DNA from: Escherichia sp. E1V33
GTDB lineage: Bacteria > Pseudomonadota > Gammaproteobacteria > Enterobacterales > Enterobacteriaceae
Direction of reading: 5' to 3'
Assembly: GCF_004211955.1 (NCBI RefSeq)
Contig: NZ_RHJI01000006.1
Coordinates: forward strand, 16,445-80,444
DNA: 64,000 bases
Position numbers and translations under genes: made by a program. Positions 38,107-48,670 of the stretch are shown here, in pieces. Each line of letters begins with the position of its first letter. The first letter of the stretch is position 1. The notes under the pieces are model-generated. The model did not search any database. It saw only the letters and a list, made by a program, of their open reading frames with translations, and was not told where the DNA came from.

Positions 38107-39324
38107 CTACACGTCCAGCAGCAGACGCGTCGGATCTTCCAGCAACTCTTTGATCGTTACCAGGAAGCCCACGGATTCGCGACCATCGATCAGACGGTGA
38201 TCGTAGGACAGCGCCAGGTACATCATCGGCAGGATCTCAACCTGACCATTCACAGCCATCGGACGATCTTTGATAGCGTGCATACCCAGAATTGCGCTCT
38301 GCGGCGGGTTGATGATCGGCGTAGACATCAGAGAACCGAACACACCACCGTTGGTGATGGTGAAGTTACCACCGGTCAGATCTTCAACCGTCAGCTTGCC
38401 GTCACGGCCTTTAACAGCCAGCTCTTTGATTTTCTTCTCGATGTCTGCCATGCCGAGGGTATCGACATCACGCAGAACCGGCGTCACCAGGCCGCGCGGC
38501 GTAGAAACCGCCATGCTGACGTCGAAATAGTTGTGGTAAACCACGTCATCGCCGTCGATAGAAGCATTCACTTCCGGGTAACGTTTCAGGGCTTCAACCA
38601 CCGCTTTCACGTAGAAGGACATAAAGCCCAGACGGATGCCGTGGCGTTTTTCAAACGCTTCACCGTACTGCTTACGCAGATCCATAATCGGCTTCATGTT
38701 GACTTCGTTGAACGTGGTCAGCATGGCGGTGGAGTTTTTCGCTTCCAGCAGACGCTCTGCCACACGCTTACGCAGGCGAGTCATCGGGACACGTTTTTCG
38801 CTACGTGCAGCCAGAGCCGGTTGCGCCGCCGAAGCAGCCGCTGCCGGAGCAGACTCTTTCGCCGGAGCTTTCGCCAGATGTTTTTCCACATCTTCACGGG
38901 TCAGACGACCACCCACACCGGTGCCTTTAATGGCGCTGGCGTCGAGGTTGTGTTCAGCCAGCAGGCGACGGATCGCCGGGCTTAACGCATCGTTGTTTTG
39001 CTCTTCCAGAGACGCCTGCTGGCGTTGCGCCGGAGTGGACGCTTTCTCTTCAGATTTGGCGCTGGTTTCTTTACCGGCGCTGTTGCCTTCACGCAGGCGA
39101 CCAAGGATCTGACGAGACGTTACCGTTGTACCTTCATCTTCCAGAACCGCATCCAGAATGCCGTCTGCTGATGCCGGTACTTCCAGTACCACTTTGTCAG
39201 TTTCGATTTCTACCAGCACTTCATCACGTACGACTGCGTCGCCGGGTTTTTTATGCCAGGTTGCGACGGTGGCATCGGCTACGGATTCAGGCAGGTCAGG
39301 GACCAGAATATCTACGCTACTCAT
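38107..39324 (-). CDS. sucB: 2-oxoglutarate dehydrogenase E2 (dihydrolipoyl succinyltransferase) SucB
   Basis: Core of the 2-oxoglutarate dehydrogenase complex. The 405 residues comprise one lipoyl domain ([13 protein letters not shown] with the lipoylated Lys about 44), an Ala/Glu/Lys-rich linker, a peripheral subunit-binding domain ([22 protein letters not shown]) and the acyltransferase domain with [14 protein letters not shown] carrying the catalytic HxxxDG. It lies 14 bp behind sucA. Confidence 0.98.
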   Translation of the reverse strand: MSSVDILVPDLPESVADATVATWHKKPGDAVVRDEVLVEIETDKVVLEVPASADGILDAVLEDEGTTVTSRQILGRLREGNSAGKETSAKSEEKASTPAQRQQASLEEQNNDALSPAIRRLLAEHNLDASAIKGTGVGGRLTREDVEKHLAKAPAKESAPAAAASAAQPALAARSEKRVPMTRLRKRVAERLLEAKNSTAMLTTFNEVNMKPIMDLRKQYGEAFEKRHGIRLGFMSFYVKAVVEALKRYPEVNASIDGDDVVYHNYFDVSMAVSTPRGLVTPVLRDVDTLGMADIEKKIKELAVKGRDGKLTVEDLTGGNFTITNGGVFGSLMSTPIINPPQSAILGMHAIKDRPMAVNGQVEILPMMYLALSYDHRLIDGRESVGFLVTIKELLEDPTRLLLDV

Positions 39325-39338
39325 TGTGTATCCTTTAT

Positions 39339-42140
39339 TTATTCGACGTTCAGCGCGTCATTAACCAGATCTTGTTGCTGTTTCTGGTGAACGGACATAT
39401 ACCCTACCGCCGGAGAGGCGGAGGCCGGGCGGCCTGCATAACGCAGAGAAGCCCCAAACGGAATCACTTCACGGAAATGATGCTGGCTGCAGTACCATGC
39501 GCCCTGGTTGAGCGGCTCTTCCTGGCACCAGACAAAATCCTTGACGTGAGCAAACTGCTGCAACACTTCCTGCATCGCTTTATGCGGGAACGGGTAGAGT
39601 TGCTCGATACGCACAATGGCGACATCGTGTTGATTGTTCTTACGACGTTGTTCCAGCAGGTCGTAATAAACCTTACCAGAACACATCACTACGCGCTTCA
39701 CGCCCTTCGGATCAAGCTCGTCGATTTCACCGATGGCTGGCAGGAAGGTGCCGTTCGCCAGTTCTTCGAGGCTGGAAACCGCCAGCGGATGACGCAGCAG
39801 GGATTTCGGCGACATCACGACCAGCGGACGACGCATCCCGCGCAGCGCCTGACGACGCAGCATGTGGTAAACCTGTGCCGGGGTAGACGGTACGCACACC
39901 TGCATGTTTTGCTCAGCGCAAAGTTGCAGATAACGTTCCAGACGCGCGGAGGAGTGCTCCGGCCCCTGCCCTTCGTAACCGTGCGGCAGCAACATCACCA
40001 GACCACACATCCGGCCCCATTTCTGCTCGCCAGAGGAGATGAACTGGTCGATAACCACCTGAGCACCGTTGGCGAAGTCACCGAACTGCGCTTCCCAGAT
40101 AGTCAGAGTGCGTGGTTCTGCGGTGGCATAACCGTATTCAAACGCCAGCACGGCTTCTTCAGACAGTACGGAGTCCCAGACACGGAACGCGCCCTGGCCG
40201 TTATGGATGTGTTGCAGCGGCGTGTAAGTGGAACCGTTAGACTGGTTGTGGATCACCGCGTGGCGGTGGAAGAATGTACCGCGACCGGAGTCTTCACCCG
40301 ACAGGCGAACCGGAATGCCTTCGTCAACCAGCGTGGCGTAAGCGAGGTTTTCCGCGCCGCCCCAGTCGAACAGTTTCTCACCGGCAGCCATCGCCTGGCG
40401 ATCGCCATAAATCTTGGCAACGCGAGACTGCATTTCAACCGCTTCCGGCACCGTACTGATGCGTTTAGCCAGTTCCTGCAGGCGCTTCATCTCAACTTTG
40501 TTCGGGTACTCTTCGTCCCATTCGTGGTTGAGATACGGCGACCAGGTGAAAGAGTGCATGTTCATCGGACGCCACTCTGCCACTACGCAATCGCCAGCAT
40601 CCAGCGCATCGCGGTACAGGTTAACCATCTCGGTGGCATCTTCCAGCGTCGCCACTTTTTCCTGCTCCAGCTTGTCAGCATAGATTTTGCGCGGCGTCGG
40701 ATGTTTTTTGATTTTCTGATACATCAGCGGCTGGGTTGCGCTCGGCTCGTCGGCTTCGTTGTGGCCGTGACGGCGGTAGCACACCAGGTCGATGAAGACA
40801 TCACGTTTAAAGGTGTTACGGAAATCGAGCGCCAGACGGGTCACAAAGGCAACGGCTTCCGGATCATCCGCGTTAACGTGGAAAATCGGTGCCTGAACCA
40901 TCTTACCGATATCAGTACAGTACGGTGTAGAACGGGCATCCAGCGGATTAGAGGTGGTGAAACCAACCTGGTTGTTGATAACGATACGTACCGTACCGCC
41001 AACTTCATAACCACGCGCTTTCGACATGTTCAGGGTTTCCTGAACCACGCCCTGCCCGGTCACTGCGGCGTCACCGTGGATGGTGATTGGCAGCACTTTG
41101 TTGCTGCTCGGCTCATCAAGTCTGTCCAGACGGGCACGAACAGAGCCGATAACTACCGGGCTTACAATCTCAAGGTGAGACGGGTTAAACGCCAGCGCCA
41201 GGTGCACCAGGCCGCCATCGGTCTGGAAGTCAGACGAGAAGCCCATGTGGTATTTCACGTCACCCGTGCCGAGGTGTTCTTTATGTTTACCGGCAAACTC
41301 GTCGAACAAGTCTTGCGGTTTTTTACCCAGCACGTTCACCAGCACGTTCAGACGACCACGGTGCGCCATCCCGAGAACCACTTCCCGGGTGCCGCTGTTG
41401 CCAGCGTGGCGGATCATCTCTTTAAGCATCGGGATTAACGCATCACCGCCTTCCAGCGAGAAGCGTTTTGCGCCAGGGAATTTTGCGCCGAGGTAACGTT
41501 CAAGACCTTCAGCGGCGGTCAGTTCGCTTAAGAAGCGTTTTTTCTCTTCGCTATTGAAAGTCGCGCGACCAGACTCGATACGCTGTTGGATCCAGCGTTT
41601 TTCTTCGGTGCTGGTAATGTGCATATACTCGGCACCAATCGGGCCGCAGTAGGTTTGCTTGAGGGCTTCCAGCAGCTCGCCGAGTTTCATGGTCTCTTTG
41701 CCGCTGGCAAATGAACCAACGTTGAAAGTCTCCTGGAAGTCTGCTTCGGTCAGATCGTGGAAAGACGGATCCAGATCGGCCACTTTATCTTGCTGCCACA
41801 GTCCCAGCGGATCGAGATTCGCATGCTGGTGACCACGGAAGCGGTATGCGTTAATGAGCTGCAGGACTTTAACCTGCTTCACATTGGTGTCAGGGTCGGA
41901 GATCGTTGAAGAGTAACGTGAAGCGTCTTTCGCCAGGCGGCGGAAATATTCACGCGTTTGAGAGTGGAATTGATCCGGTTTGACTCCCGTACCAGGTAAC
42001 TGCTGGAACGTCGAACGCCAGTTAGCGTCAACCGAGTCAGGATCGGTTAAGAAGTCTTCATAGAGCTGTTCTATCCAGCTCTGGTTTGCGCCAGAGAGGT
42101 AAGAAGAGTCCAACCAGGCTTTCAAAGCGCTGTTCTGCAT
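39339..42140 (-). CDS. sucA: 2-oxoglutarate dehydrogenase E1 SucA
   Basis: Thiamine-diphosphate enzyme decarboxylating 2-oxoglutarate. The 933 residues start [20 protein letters not shown], with the E2-binding N-terminal arm. They include the ThDP/metal site around [19 protein letters not shown], the [16 protein letters not shown] segment and the C-terminal transketolase-like part ([15 protein letters not shown]). A 308-bp gap with a hairpin and REP units separates it from sdhB. Confidence 0.98.
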   Translation of the reverse strand: MQNSALKAWLDSSYLSGANQSWIEQLYEDFLTDPDSVDANWRSTFQQLPGTGVKPDQFHSQTREYFRRLAKDASRYSSTISDPDTNVKQVKVLQLINAYRFRGHQHANLDPLGLWQQDKVADLDPSFHDLTEADFQETFNVGSFASGKETMKLGELLEALKQTYCGPIGAEYMHITSTEEKRWIQQRIESGRATFNSEEKKRFLSELTAAEGLERYLGAKFPGAKRFSLEGGDALIPMLKEMIRHAGNSGTREVVLGMAHRGRLNVLVNVLGKKPQDLFDEFAGKHKEHLGTGDVKYHMGFSSDFQTDGGLVHLALAFNPSHLEIVSPVVIGSVRARLDRLDEPSSNKVLPITIHGDAAVTGQGVVQETLNMSKARGYEVGGTVRIVINNQVGFTTSNPLDARSTPYCTDIGKMVQAPIFHVNADDPEAVAFVTRLALDFRNTFKRDVFIDLVCYRRHGHNEADEPSATQPLMYQKIKKHPTPRKIYADKLEQEKVATLEDATEMVNLYRDALDAGDCVVAEWRPMNMHSFTWSPYLNHEWDEEYPNKVEMKRLQELAKRISTVPEAVEMQSRVAKIYGDRQAMAAGEKLFDWGGAENLAYATLVDEGIPVRLSGEDSGRGTFFHRHAVIHNQSNGSTYTPLQHIHNGQGAFRVWDSVLSEEAVLAFEYGYATAEPRTLTIWEAQFGDFANGAQVVIDQFISSGEQKWGRMCGLVMLLPHGYEGQGPEHSSARLERYLQLCAEQNMQVCVPSTPAQVYHMLRRQALRGMRRPLVVMSPKSLLRHPLAVSSLEELANGTFLPAIGEIDELDPKGVKRVVMCSGKVYYDLLEQRRKNNQHDVAIVRIEQLYPFPHKAMQEVLQQFAHVKDFVWCQEEPLNQGAWYCSQHHFREVIPFGASLRYAGRPASASPAVGYMSVHQKQQQDLVNDALNVE

Positions 42141-42266
42141 CGTGATCCCTTAAGCATCTTTTTTATGCTTACTTCGCCGTGGATACTACCACGCACATTT
42201 CACATCAGATGTGCGTGCCGGGGTTCACTTGCGAGCTCTTGTCTACGTAGTGGCTCGCGAAGGAAC

Positions 42267-42305
42267 CTTTAAAAACTGTCTTAGTGTCAGGGGCAGTTTT
42301 TAAAG
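42267..42305. terminator. Hairpin in the sdhB-sucA gap
   Basis: CTTTAAAAACTG / CAGTTTTTAAAG, 12-bp perfect arms around a 15-base loop containing GTCAGGGG. It sits just upstream of sucA on the minus strand and could be a partial terminator, or a processing site between the sdh and suc halves. Confidence 0.55.
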
Positions 42306-42326
42306 ATTTCCTGCATTTCTTTGTTA

Positions 42327-42447
42327 CGCCTGATGCGCTGCGCTTATCAGGCCTACGGGTAATGACTTGTAGGCCGGATAAGGCGTTCACGCCGCATCCG
42401 GCACTGGTTGCCTGATGTGACGCTTGCGCGTCTTATCAGGCCTACGG
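42327..42447. repeat. BIME of three REP units between sdhB and sucA
   Basis: Three palindromic units in alternating orientation: 42327-42359 (GCCTGATGCGCTGCGC), 42369-42402 (AGGCCGGATAAGGCG) and 42409-42447 (CCTGATGTGACGCTTGCG ... CAGGCCTACGG), directly behind the sdhB stop. Confidence 0.9.
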
Positions 42448-42448
42448 T

Positions 42449-43165
42449 TTACGCATTACGTTGCAACAACATCGACTTGATATGGCCGATGGCGCGCGTC
42501 GGGTTCAGCCCTTTCGGACATACACTGACGCAGTTCATGATGCTGTGACAGCGGAATACACTGAATGCATCGCTCAAACCGTCGAGGCGCTCGTCAGTCT
42601 CGGTATCACGGCTATCGATCAGAAAACGATACGCCGCTAACAAACCTGCCGGACCGATAAACTTATCGGGATTCCACCAGAAAGACGGACAAGAGGTTGA
42701 ACAACATGCGCAGAGAATACATTCATACAGCCCGTCGAGTTTTTCGCGCTGCTCAGGCATCTGCAAATGCTCGCGAGCTGGCGGATTTTGCCCATTATTC
42801 AACAGGTAAGGCTTGATTTTCTCATATTGCGCATAGAATTGTCCCATGTCTACCACCAAATCGCGGACAACCGGTAAACCAGGTAACGGGCGAATTACAA
42901 TTTTCTTACCCGGCTGGTTGAGTGCCGAAATTGGGGTAATACAGGCCAGACCATTCTTACCGTTCATGTTCAGACCATCGGAACCGCACACACCTTCACG
43001 ACAGGAGCGACGGAACGACAGGCTGGGATCTTTCTCTTTCAGCTGGATAAGCGCATCCAGCAGCATCATGTCACGACCTTCTTCCGCTTCCAGGGTGTAA
43101 TCCTGCATACGCGGAGCATCATCAACATCCGGGTTATAGCGATAAATTGAAAACTCGAGTCTCAT
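42449..43165 (-). CDS. sdhB: Succinate dehydrogenase iron-sulfur subunit SdhB
   Basis: Carries the three Fe-S clusters of complex II, passing electrons from FAD to ubiquinone. The 238 residues have the [2Fe-2S] ligands CREGVCGSDG, the [4Fe-4S] motif CILCACCSTSCPSFWW and the [3Fe-4S]/[4Fe-4S] motif CHSIMNCVSVCPKGLNP. It lies 15 bp behind sdhA. Confidence 0.98.
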   Translation of the reverse strand: MRLEFSIYRYNPDVDDAPRMQDYTLEAEEGRDMMLLDALIQLKEKDPSLSFRRSCREGVCGSDGLNMNGKNGLACITPISALNQPGKKIVIRPLPGLPVVRDLVVDMGQFYAQYEKIKPYLLNNGQNPPAREHLQMPEQREKLDGLYECILCACCSTSCPSFWWNPDKFIGPAGLLAAYRFLIDSRDTETDERLDGLSDAFSVFRCHSIMNCVSVCPKGLNPTRAIGHIKSMLLQRNA

Positions 43166-43180
43166 TTTCCTGTCTCCGCA

Positions 43181-44947
43181 TTAGTAAGTACGAATCTTCG
43201 GCGGGAATGCCGGGCGCAGTTTCGGTTCCATGTTGACGCTTCGGCGCGTCATGGATTCCGACTCTGGCAGATACAGGGAGTGGCACAGCCAGTTTTCATC
43301 ATCACGATCCGGGAAGTCGAAGCGGCTATGCGCGCCACGGCTTTCGGTACGGAAGTTGGCAGAAACAGCCGTTGCATACGCCGTTTCCATCAGGTTATCC
43401 AGTTCCAGACACTCAACGCGCTGGGTGTTGAACTCGCTGGAAGTGTCATCCAGACGGGCATTTTTCAGACGCTCGCGGATAACTTTCAACTGCTCAAGCC
43501 CTTTCGCCATCGCATCACCTTCACGGAAGACCGAGAAGTTATGCTGCATACATTCTTGCAGCGCTTTACGAATCGCCACCGGATCTTCACCGTTACGGTT
43601 GTTGTTCCAGCGGTTCAGGCGCTCGAGAGAAGCTTCAACATCAGACTCGCTGGCATCGCGCAGTGCGCCCTGCTCGGCAATAGACTCTTGCAGATGCAGA
43701 CCAGCTGCGCGACCAAAGACCACCAGGTCCAGCAGCGAGTTGCCGCCCAGACGGTTAGCGCCGTGTACGGATACGCAGGCAATTTCACCCACCGCGAACA
43801 GCCCAGGGATTACCACATCTTCACCCTGCTCGTTCACCGTCAGCGCCTGACCGGTCACTTTGGTCGGGATACCGCCCATCATGTAGTGACAGGTTGGGAT
43901 AACCGGAATCGGCTCTTTCACCGGATCGACGTGAGCGAAGGTACGGGAGAGTTCCAGGATACCCGGCAGACGAGATTCAAGAACTTCTTTACCCAGATGG
44001 TCAAGTTTCAGTTTTGCGTGTGGTCCCCACGGACCATCACAGCCGCGACCTTCACGGATTTCGATCATGATGGAACGCGCCACCACGTCACGCCCCGCAA
44101 GGTCTTTGGCGTTCGGCGCATAACGCTCCATAAAGCGCTCGCCATGTTTGTTCAGCAGATAACCACCTTCACCACGGCAACCTTCGGTGACCAGTACGCC
44201 CGCACCGGCAATACCGGTCGGGTGGAACTGCCACATTTCCATATCCTGCACCGGTACGCCTGCACGGATAGCCATGCCGACACCGTCGCCGGTGTTAATG
44301 TGGGCGTTAGTGGTGGACTGATAAATACGCCCTGCCCCGCCAGTCGCCAGCACAGTCGCGCGAGCTTTGAAGTAAACCACTTCACCCGTTTCGATGCACA
44401 GTGCGGTACAACCGACCACCGCGCCATCGGCGTTTTTCACCAGATCCAGCGCATACCATTCGGAGAAAATAGTGGTGTGGTTTTTCAGGTTCTGCTGATA
44501 AAGCGTGTGCAGCAGTGCGTGACCAGTACGGTCGGCAGCCGCCGCAGTACGTGCCGCCTGCTCGCCGCCGAAGTTTTTCGACTGACCGCCAAACGGACGT
44601 TGATAGATACGACCATCATCAAGGCGCGAGAACGGCAGGCCCATATGTTCCAGTTCCAGAATCGCTTCCGGCCCGGTTTTACACATATATTCAATCGCGT
44701 CCTGGTCGCCGATATAGTCCGACCCTTTTACGGTGTCGTACATATGCCATTCCCAGTTATCTTCATGGGTGTTACCCAGCGCAACGGTAATACCGCCCTG
44801 CGCAGAAACAGTATGGGAACGGGTCGGGAAAACTTTAGAGAGCAGCGCACAAGTCTGGCCGCTCTGGGAAATTTGCAGCGCCGCGCGCATACCTGCGCCT
44901 CCGGCACCAATCACAACTGCATCAAATTCTCTGACTGGCAATTTCAT
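43181..44947 (-). CDS. sdhA: Succinate dehydrogenase flavoprotein subunit SdhA
   Basis: Oxidises succinate to fumarate with covalently bound FAD. The 588 residues have the dinucleotide-binding [16 protein letters not shown], the flavinylated histidine in [10 protein letters not shown] (about His45), and the active-site [18 protein letters not shown] and [14 protein letters not shown] segments. The start at 44947 overlaps the sdhD stop by one base (TGATG); an in-frame ATG at 44959 would add four residues within sdhD. Confidence 0.98.
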   Translation of the reverse strand: MKLPVREFDAVVIGAGGAGMRAALQISQSGQTCALLSKVFPTRSHTVSAQGGITVALGNTHEDNWEWHMYDTVKGSDYIGDQDAIEYMCKTGPEAILELEHMGLPFSRLDDGRIYQRPFGGQSKNFGGEQAARTAAAADRTGHALLHTLYQQNLKNHTTIFSEWYALDLVKNADGAVVGCTALCIETGEVVYFKARATVLATGGAGRIYQSTTNAHINTGDGVGMAIRAGVPVQDMEMWQFHPTGIAGAGVLVTEGCRGEGGYLLNKHGERFMERYAPNAKDLAGRDVVARSIMIEIREGRGCDGPWGPHAKLKLDHLGKEVLESRLPGILELSRTFAHVDPVKEPIPVIPTCHYMMGGIPTKVTGQALTVNEQGEDVVIPGLFAVGEIACVSVHGANRLGGNSLLDLVVFGRAAGLHLQESIAEQGALRDASESDVEASLERLNRWNNNRNGEDPVAIRKALQECMQHNFSVFREGDAMAKGLEQLKVIRERLKNARLDDTSSEFNTQRVECLELDNLMETAYATAVSANFRTESRGAHSRFDFPDRDDENWLCHSLYLPESESMTRRSVNMEPKLRPAFPPKIRTY

Positions 44948-45294
44948 CACACACCCCACACCACAACGAATCCATAAATCACGTAAACCACCAGTGCAAC
45001 AACAATCACCAGTTGCAGAATCAGGCGCACGGCCAGTGGTTTAACGTAGTCGGTCAACACCTGCCACATGCCGATCCAGGCATGGATCAAAATGGAAAAC
45101 AGTGCCAGCAGAGTGAAGACTTTAGTGAACGCAGAGGCAAAGAAACCAATCCAGACGTCATATGTCAGTTCGCCACTGATAGCAAAAAAACCGACCATAT
45201 AAATGATGTAAAGCGTCAGGACGATAGCAGTAGCGCGAACGAGGATGAAATCATGTACGCCATTGCGTCCTAATGCGGAGGCGTTGCTTACCAT
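44947..45294 (-). CDS. sdhD: Succinate dehydrogenase membrane anchor SdhD
   Basis: Cytochrome b556 anchor subunit contributing to haem and ubiquinone binding. The 115 residues have three TM helices; the haem ligand His lies in [24 protein letters not shown] (about His71), followed by the quinone-site tyrosine (Tyr83). It overlaps sdhC by 7 bp. Confidence 0.97.
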   Translation of the reverse strand: MVSNASALGRNGVHDFILVRATAIVLTLYIIYMVGFFAISGELTYDVWIGFFASAFTKVFTLLALFSILIHAWIGMWQVLTDYVKPLAVRLILQLVIVVALVVYVIYGFVVVWGV

Positions 45295-45677
45295 ACGAGG
45301 ACTCCTGCAAGAATTGAAAGCACGACAGTAATGACAAAGGAGACTTTGGCAGAGCGTTTACCCGCTTCGAATGTTTCTTCCAGATAGCCAAAATCCATCA
45401 TCATGTGGCGAATACCTACGACGACGTGATATGCCAGAGCGGTAAGGATGCCCCACATGATAAATTTGACGAAGAAGCTGCCCATAATGGCGGAAGCTTG
45501 CTCGAAACCTTCAGGGGAAGAGAGGCTGGTGCCCAGAAGCCACAGTAGGATGCCCACGGCAACAAACGTAATCACACCGGAAACGCGATGAAGAATGGAC
45601 GCTATCGCCGTGATGGGGAACCGGATGGTCTGTAGGTCCAGATTAACAGGTCTTTGTTTTTTCACATTTCTTATCAT
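45288..45677 (-). CDS. sdhC: Succinate dehydrogenase membrane anchor SdhC
   Basis: Second cytochrome b556 anchor. The 129 residues start [20 protein letters not shown] and have three TM helices; Ser27/Arg31 of the quinone site lie in [10 protein letters not shown] and the haem ligand His84 in [16 protein letters not shown]. The 45677 start gives the known N-terminus; the upstream in-frame ATG at 45692 has no ribosome site. First gene of the operon and the mRNA leader target of regulatory sRNAs in E. coli. Confidence 0.97.
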   Translation of the reverse strand: MIRNVKKQRPVNLDLQTIRFPITAIASILHRVSGVITFVAVGILLWLLGTSLSSPEGFEQASAIMGSFFVKFIMWGILTALAYHVVVGIRHMMMDFGYLEETFEAGKRSAKVSFVITVVLSILAGVLVW

Positions 45678-46384
45678 GAATAACGCCCACATGCTGTTCT
45701 TATTATTCCCTGGGGACTACGGGTACAGAGGATAACTTTCTGTTACCTGGAGACGTCGGGATTTCCTTCCTCCGGTCTGCTTGCGGGTCAGACAGCGTCC
45801 TTTCTATAACTGCGCGTCATGCAAAACACTGCTTCCAGATGCGAAAACGACACGTTACAACGCTGGGTGGCTCGGGATTGCAGGGTGTTCCGGAGACCTG
45901 GCGGCAGTATAGGCCGTTCACAAAATCATTACAATTAACCTACATATAGTTTGTCTGGTTTTATCCAGAACAGTGATCTGGGTCACGATAACAACATTTA
46001 TTTAATTTTTAACCATCTCATTTGACAATCATTCAACAAAGTTGTTACAAACATTACCAGGAAAAGCATATAATGCGTAAAAGTTATGGGGTCACTATTT
46101 CACCTAAGATTAACTTATGTAACAGTGTGGAAGTATTGACCAATCCATTCGAGACAGTTATTAGTGATAGACAGGTTTAATAATTCGGATTGCTAAGTGC
46201 TTGATTCGCCGTTTATTCGTCATCAATGAATTCTTTACCTGCAAGCGCCCAGAGCTCTGTACCCAGGTTTCCTCTCTCCCACAGAGCGGCGAGCCAAATA
46301 ACAAACGGGTAAAGCCAGGTTGATGTGCGAAGGCAAATTTAAGTTCCGGCAGTCTTACGCAATAAGGCGCTAAGGAGACCTTAA
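45678..46384. promoter_or_regulatory. Divergent sdhC/gltA control region
   Basis: About 700 bp between the divergent TCA-cycle genes, with no gene visible. It contains a good CRP site at about 45969-45990 (core AGTGATCTGGGTCACG) and AT-rich stretches where ArcA sites are known in K-12. It should hold the sdh promoter and the two gltA promoters. A 80-codon frame at 46161-46403 overlaps the gltA start and is not credible. Confidence 0.75.
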
Positions 46385-47668
46385 ATGGCTGATACAAAAG
46401 CAAAACTCACCCTCAACGGGAACACAGCTGTTGAACTGGATGTGCTGAAAGGCACGCTAGGTCAAGATGTTATCGATATCCGTACGCTTGGTTCAAAAGG
46501 CGTATTCACCTTTGACCCTGGTTTCACTTCAACCGCATCCTGCGAATCTAAAATTACTTTTATTGATGGTGATGAAGGTATTTTGCTGCATCGTGGCTTC
46601 CCGATTGATCAGCTGGCAACCGATTCTAACTACCTGGAAGTTTGCTATATCCTGTTGAATGGTGAGAAACCAACCCAGGAGCAGTACGACGAATTCAAAA
46701 CGACAGTAACTCGTCATACCATGATTCACGAACAGATCACCCGTCTGTTCCACGCTTTCCGTCGTGACTCGCATCCGATGGCGGTAATGTGCGGTATTAC
46801 CGGTGCACTGGCGGCGTTTTATCATGACTCTCTGGACGTCAATAACCCGCGCCATCGTGAAATCGCCGCGTTCCGTCTGCTGTCGAAAATGCCGACCATG
46901 GCAGCAATGTGCTACAAATACTCCATCGGTCAGCCGTTTATTTACCCGCGTAATGACCTCTCCTACGCCGGTAACTTCCTGCACATGATGTTCTCCACGC
47001 CGTGCGAGCCGTATGAAGTCAATCCAATTCTGGAACGTGCTATGGACCGCATTCTGATCCTGCACGCTGACCACGAACAGAATGCCTCTACTTCTACCGT
47101 GCGTACCGCTGGCTCTTCGGGCGCTAACCCGTTCGCCTGTATCGCCGCAGGTATTGCCTCTCTGTGGGGACCAGCGCACGGCGGCGCCAACGAAGCTGCG
47201 CTGAAAATGCTGGAAGAAATAAGCTCGGTTAAACACATTCCGGAATTCGTTCGCCGTGCGAAAGACAAGAATGACTCTTTCCGCCTGATGGGCTTCGGTC
47301 ACCGCGTGTACAAAAACTACGACCCGCGCGCCACCGTAATGCGTGAAACCTGCCATGAAGTGCTGAAAGAGCTGGGTACCAAAGATGACCTGCTGGAAGT
47401 GGCTATGGAGCTGGAAAACATCGCGCTGAACGACCCGTACTTTATCGAGAAGAAACTATACCCGAACGTCGATTTCTACTCTGGTATCATCCTGAAAGCG
47501 ATGGGTATTCCGTCTTCCATGTTCACCGTCATTTTCGCAATGGCCCGTACCGTTGGCTGGATCGCTCACTGGAGCGAAATGCACAGTGACGGCATGAAGA
47601 TCGCCCGTCCACGCCAGTTGTACACCGGCTATGAAAAACGAGACTTTAAATCAGATGTTAAACATTAA
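46385..47668 (+). CDS. gltA: Citrate synthase GltA
   Basis: Condenses oxaloacetate and acetyl-CoA to citrate; the enterobacterial hexameric form is inhibited by NADH. The 427 residues include the N-terminal beta domain, the active-site region [31 protein letters not shown] and [13 protein letters not shown] with the catalytic His305, and Asp362 in NVDFYSG. The start is preceded by AAGGAGACC. Monocistronic. Confidence 0.98.
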   Translation: MADTKAKLTLNGNTAVELDVLKGTLGQDVIDIRTLGSKGVFTFDPGFTSTASCESKITFIDGDEGILLHRGFPIDQLATDSNYLEVCYILLNGEKPTQEQYDEFKTTVTRHTMIHEQITRLFHAFRRDSHPMAVMCGITGALAAFYHDSLDVNNPRHREIAAFRLLSKMPTMAAMCYKYSIGQPFIYPRNDLSYAGNFLHMMFSTPCEPYEVNPILERAMDRILILHADHEQNASTSTVRTAGSSGANPFACIAAGIASLWGPAHGGANEAALKMLEEISSVKHIPEFVRRAKDKNDSFRLMGFGHRVYKNYDPRATVMRETCHEVLKELGTKDDLLEVAMELENIALNDPYFIEKKLYPNVDFYSGIILKAMGIPSSMFTVIFAMARTVGWIAHWSEMHSDGMKIARPRQLYTGYEKRDFKSDVKH

Positions 47669-47695
47669 TTATCTGATTTGAACCATATATCGTTT

Positions 47696-47729
47696 AGCCC
47701 GCCTTAATATCTGGCGGGCTTTTTTTTGT
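47696..47729 (+). terminator. gltA terminator
   Basis: AGCCCGCC / GGCGGGCT stem with a nine-base loop followed by eight T, 27 bp after the gltA stop. Confidence 0.92.
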
Positions 47730-48054
47730 TCGTTAGTTATGTCTATCGACAAAAAAACGTAATCGGACACAAATACATAATTACACGTTACAAGAATACA
47801 TATCCGATAACTAAATAAAATCCTAATTTTTCATTCACCACCACCGTTATTCCGCCAGTCGATGTAGAATACATTGGGTAGCACCCACAATTAAATAAAC
47901 TCGTAATAGGATTAATTCACTTTATTTATGATTCGAGGGCTTTGAAAAACTCTCAAACATAATGTAGCAACATTAATATTATTACATGAACAAAAAACCA
48001 CTATTCTGTCGGAATAATTAGTATACTTTATCATAGCCCATGAAGGATTCATGT
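47730..48054. other. AT-rich gap upstream of ybgD
   Basis: About 325 bp with no gene. It should contain the promoter of the fimbrial operon. I see no invertible promoter repeats of the fim-switch type. Confidence 0.6.
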
Positions 48055-48621
48055 ATGTTTAAAGGACAAAAAACACTGGCCGCCCTGGCCGTATCTCTAC
48101 TATTCGCTTCACCTGTTTTTGCTGCAGATGAAGGATCTGGTGAAATCCACTTTAAAGGTGAAGTTATTGAAGCACCTTGTGAAATTCACCCTGATGACCT
48201 TGATATGAACATTGACCTGGGTGAAGTAACCACATCCCACATAAATCGAGAACATCATAGCGAGAAAAAACCTGTCAATATTCGCTTAATCAACTGTGAT
48301 ATTGCAGGCTGGGATGATGGCAACGGTGGCGTGGTCTCAAAGGTAGGCGTGACCTTCGACAGCACGGCTAAAACGACAGGTGCAACGCCGCTCCTTAGTA
48401 ACATCAGTGCTGGCGAGGCTACCGGCGTTGGCGTACGTCTCATGAACAAAGATGAATCATTTGTTGTATTGGGAACAGAAACGCCAACAATTGACTTATT
48501 GGCAAGTTCAACAGAACAAACATTAAACTTCTTTGCCTGGATGGAACAGATGGATAACGCAGTTTCGGTTACCCCGGGGGCCGTTACTGCTAACGCAACT
48601 TACGTTCTGGATTACCAATAA
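48055..48621 (+). CDS. ybgD: Fimbrial major subunit YbgD
   Basis: Structural pilin of the Ybg chaperone-usher fimbria, usually cryptic in laboratory E. coli. The 188-residue precursor has a signal peptide (MFKGQKTLAALAVSLLFASPVFA), two cysteines (APCEIH and LINCDIAG) that form the pilin disulfide, and the C-terminal beta-strand with penultimate tyrosine (NATYVLDYQ) that mediates donor-strand exchange. The start at 48055 is chosen over 48040 because it begins the signal peptide at the usual point. The middle third differs from the K-12 form I recall, as expected for an exposed pilin. Confidence 0.93.
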   Translation: MFKGQKTLAALAVSLLFASPVFAADEGSGEIHFKGEVIEAPCEIHPDDLDMNIDLGEVTTSHINREHHSEKKPVNIRLINCDIAGWDDGNGGVVSKVGVTFDSTAKTTGATPLLSNISAGEATGVGVRLMNKDESFVVLGTETPTIDLLASSTEQTLNFFAWMEQMDNAVSVTPGAVTANATYVLDYQ

Positions 48622-48629
48622 TCCTTTTT

Positions 48630-48653
48630 AAGGCGGCTGATTAGCCGCCTTTT
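48630..48653 (+). terminator. Hairpin after ybgD
   Basis: AAGGCGGCT / AGCCGCCTT stem with a four-base loop followed by TTT, 8 bp after ybgD. Such a partial terminator allows excess pilin over usher and chaperone. Confidence 0.75.
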
Positions 48654-48670
48654 GCGAATATTGTTCAGGT

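Noticed and set aside
39126..41438. 770-codon open frame antisense to sucA
   Set aside because: Shadow of sucA produced by its codon bias; no start context, low-complexity His/Arg-rich product, no recognisable domain.
42205..42390. 61-codon frame in the sdhB-sucA gap
   Set aside because: Covers a hairpin and REP units; composition dominated by the repeats.
43280..44977. 565-codon open frame antisense to sdhA (and 206 codons at 43230)
   Set aside because: Mirror of the highly biased sdhA coding sequence; no family resemblance or ribosome site.
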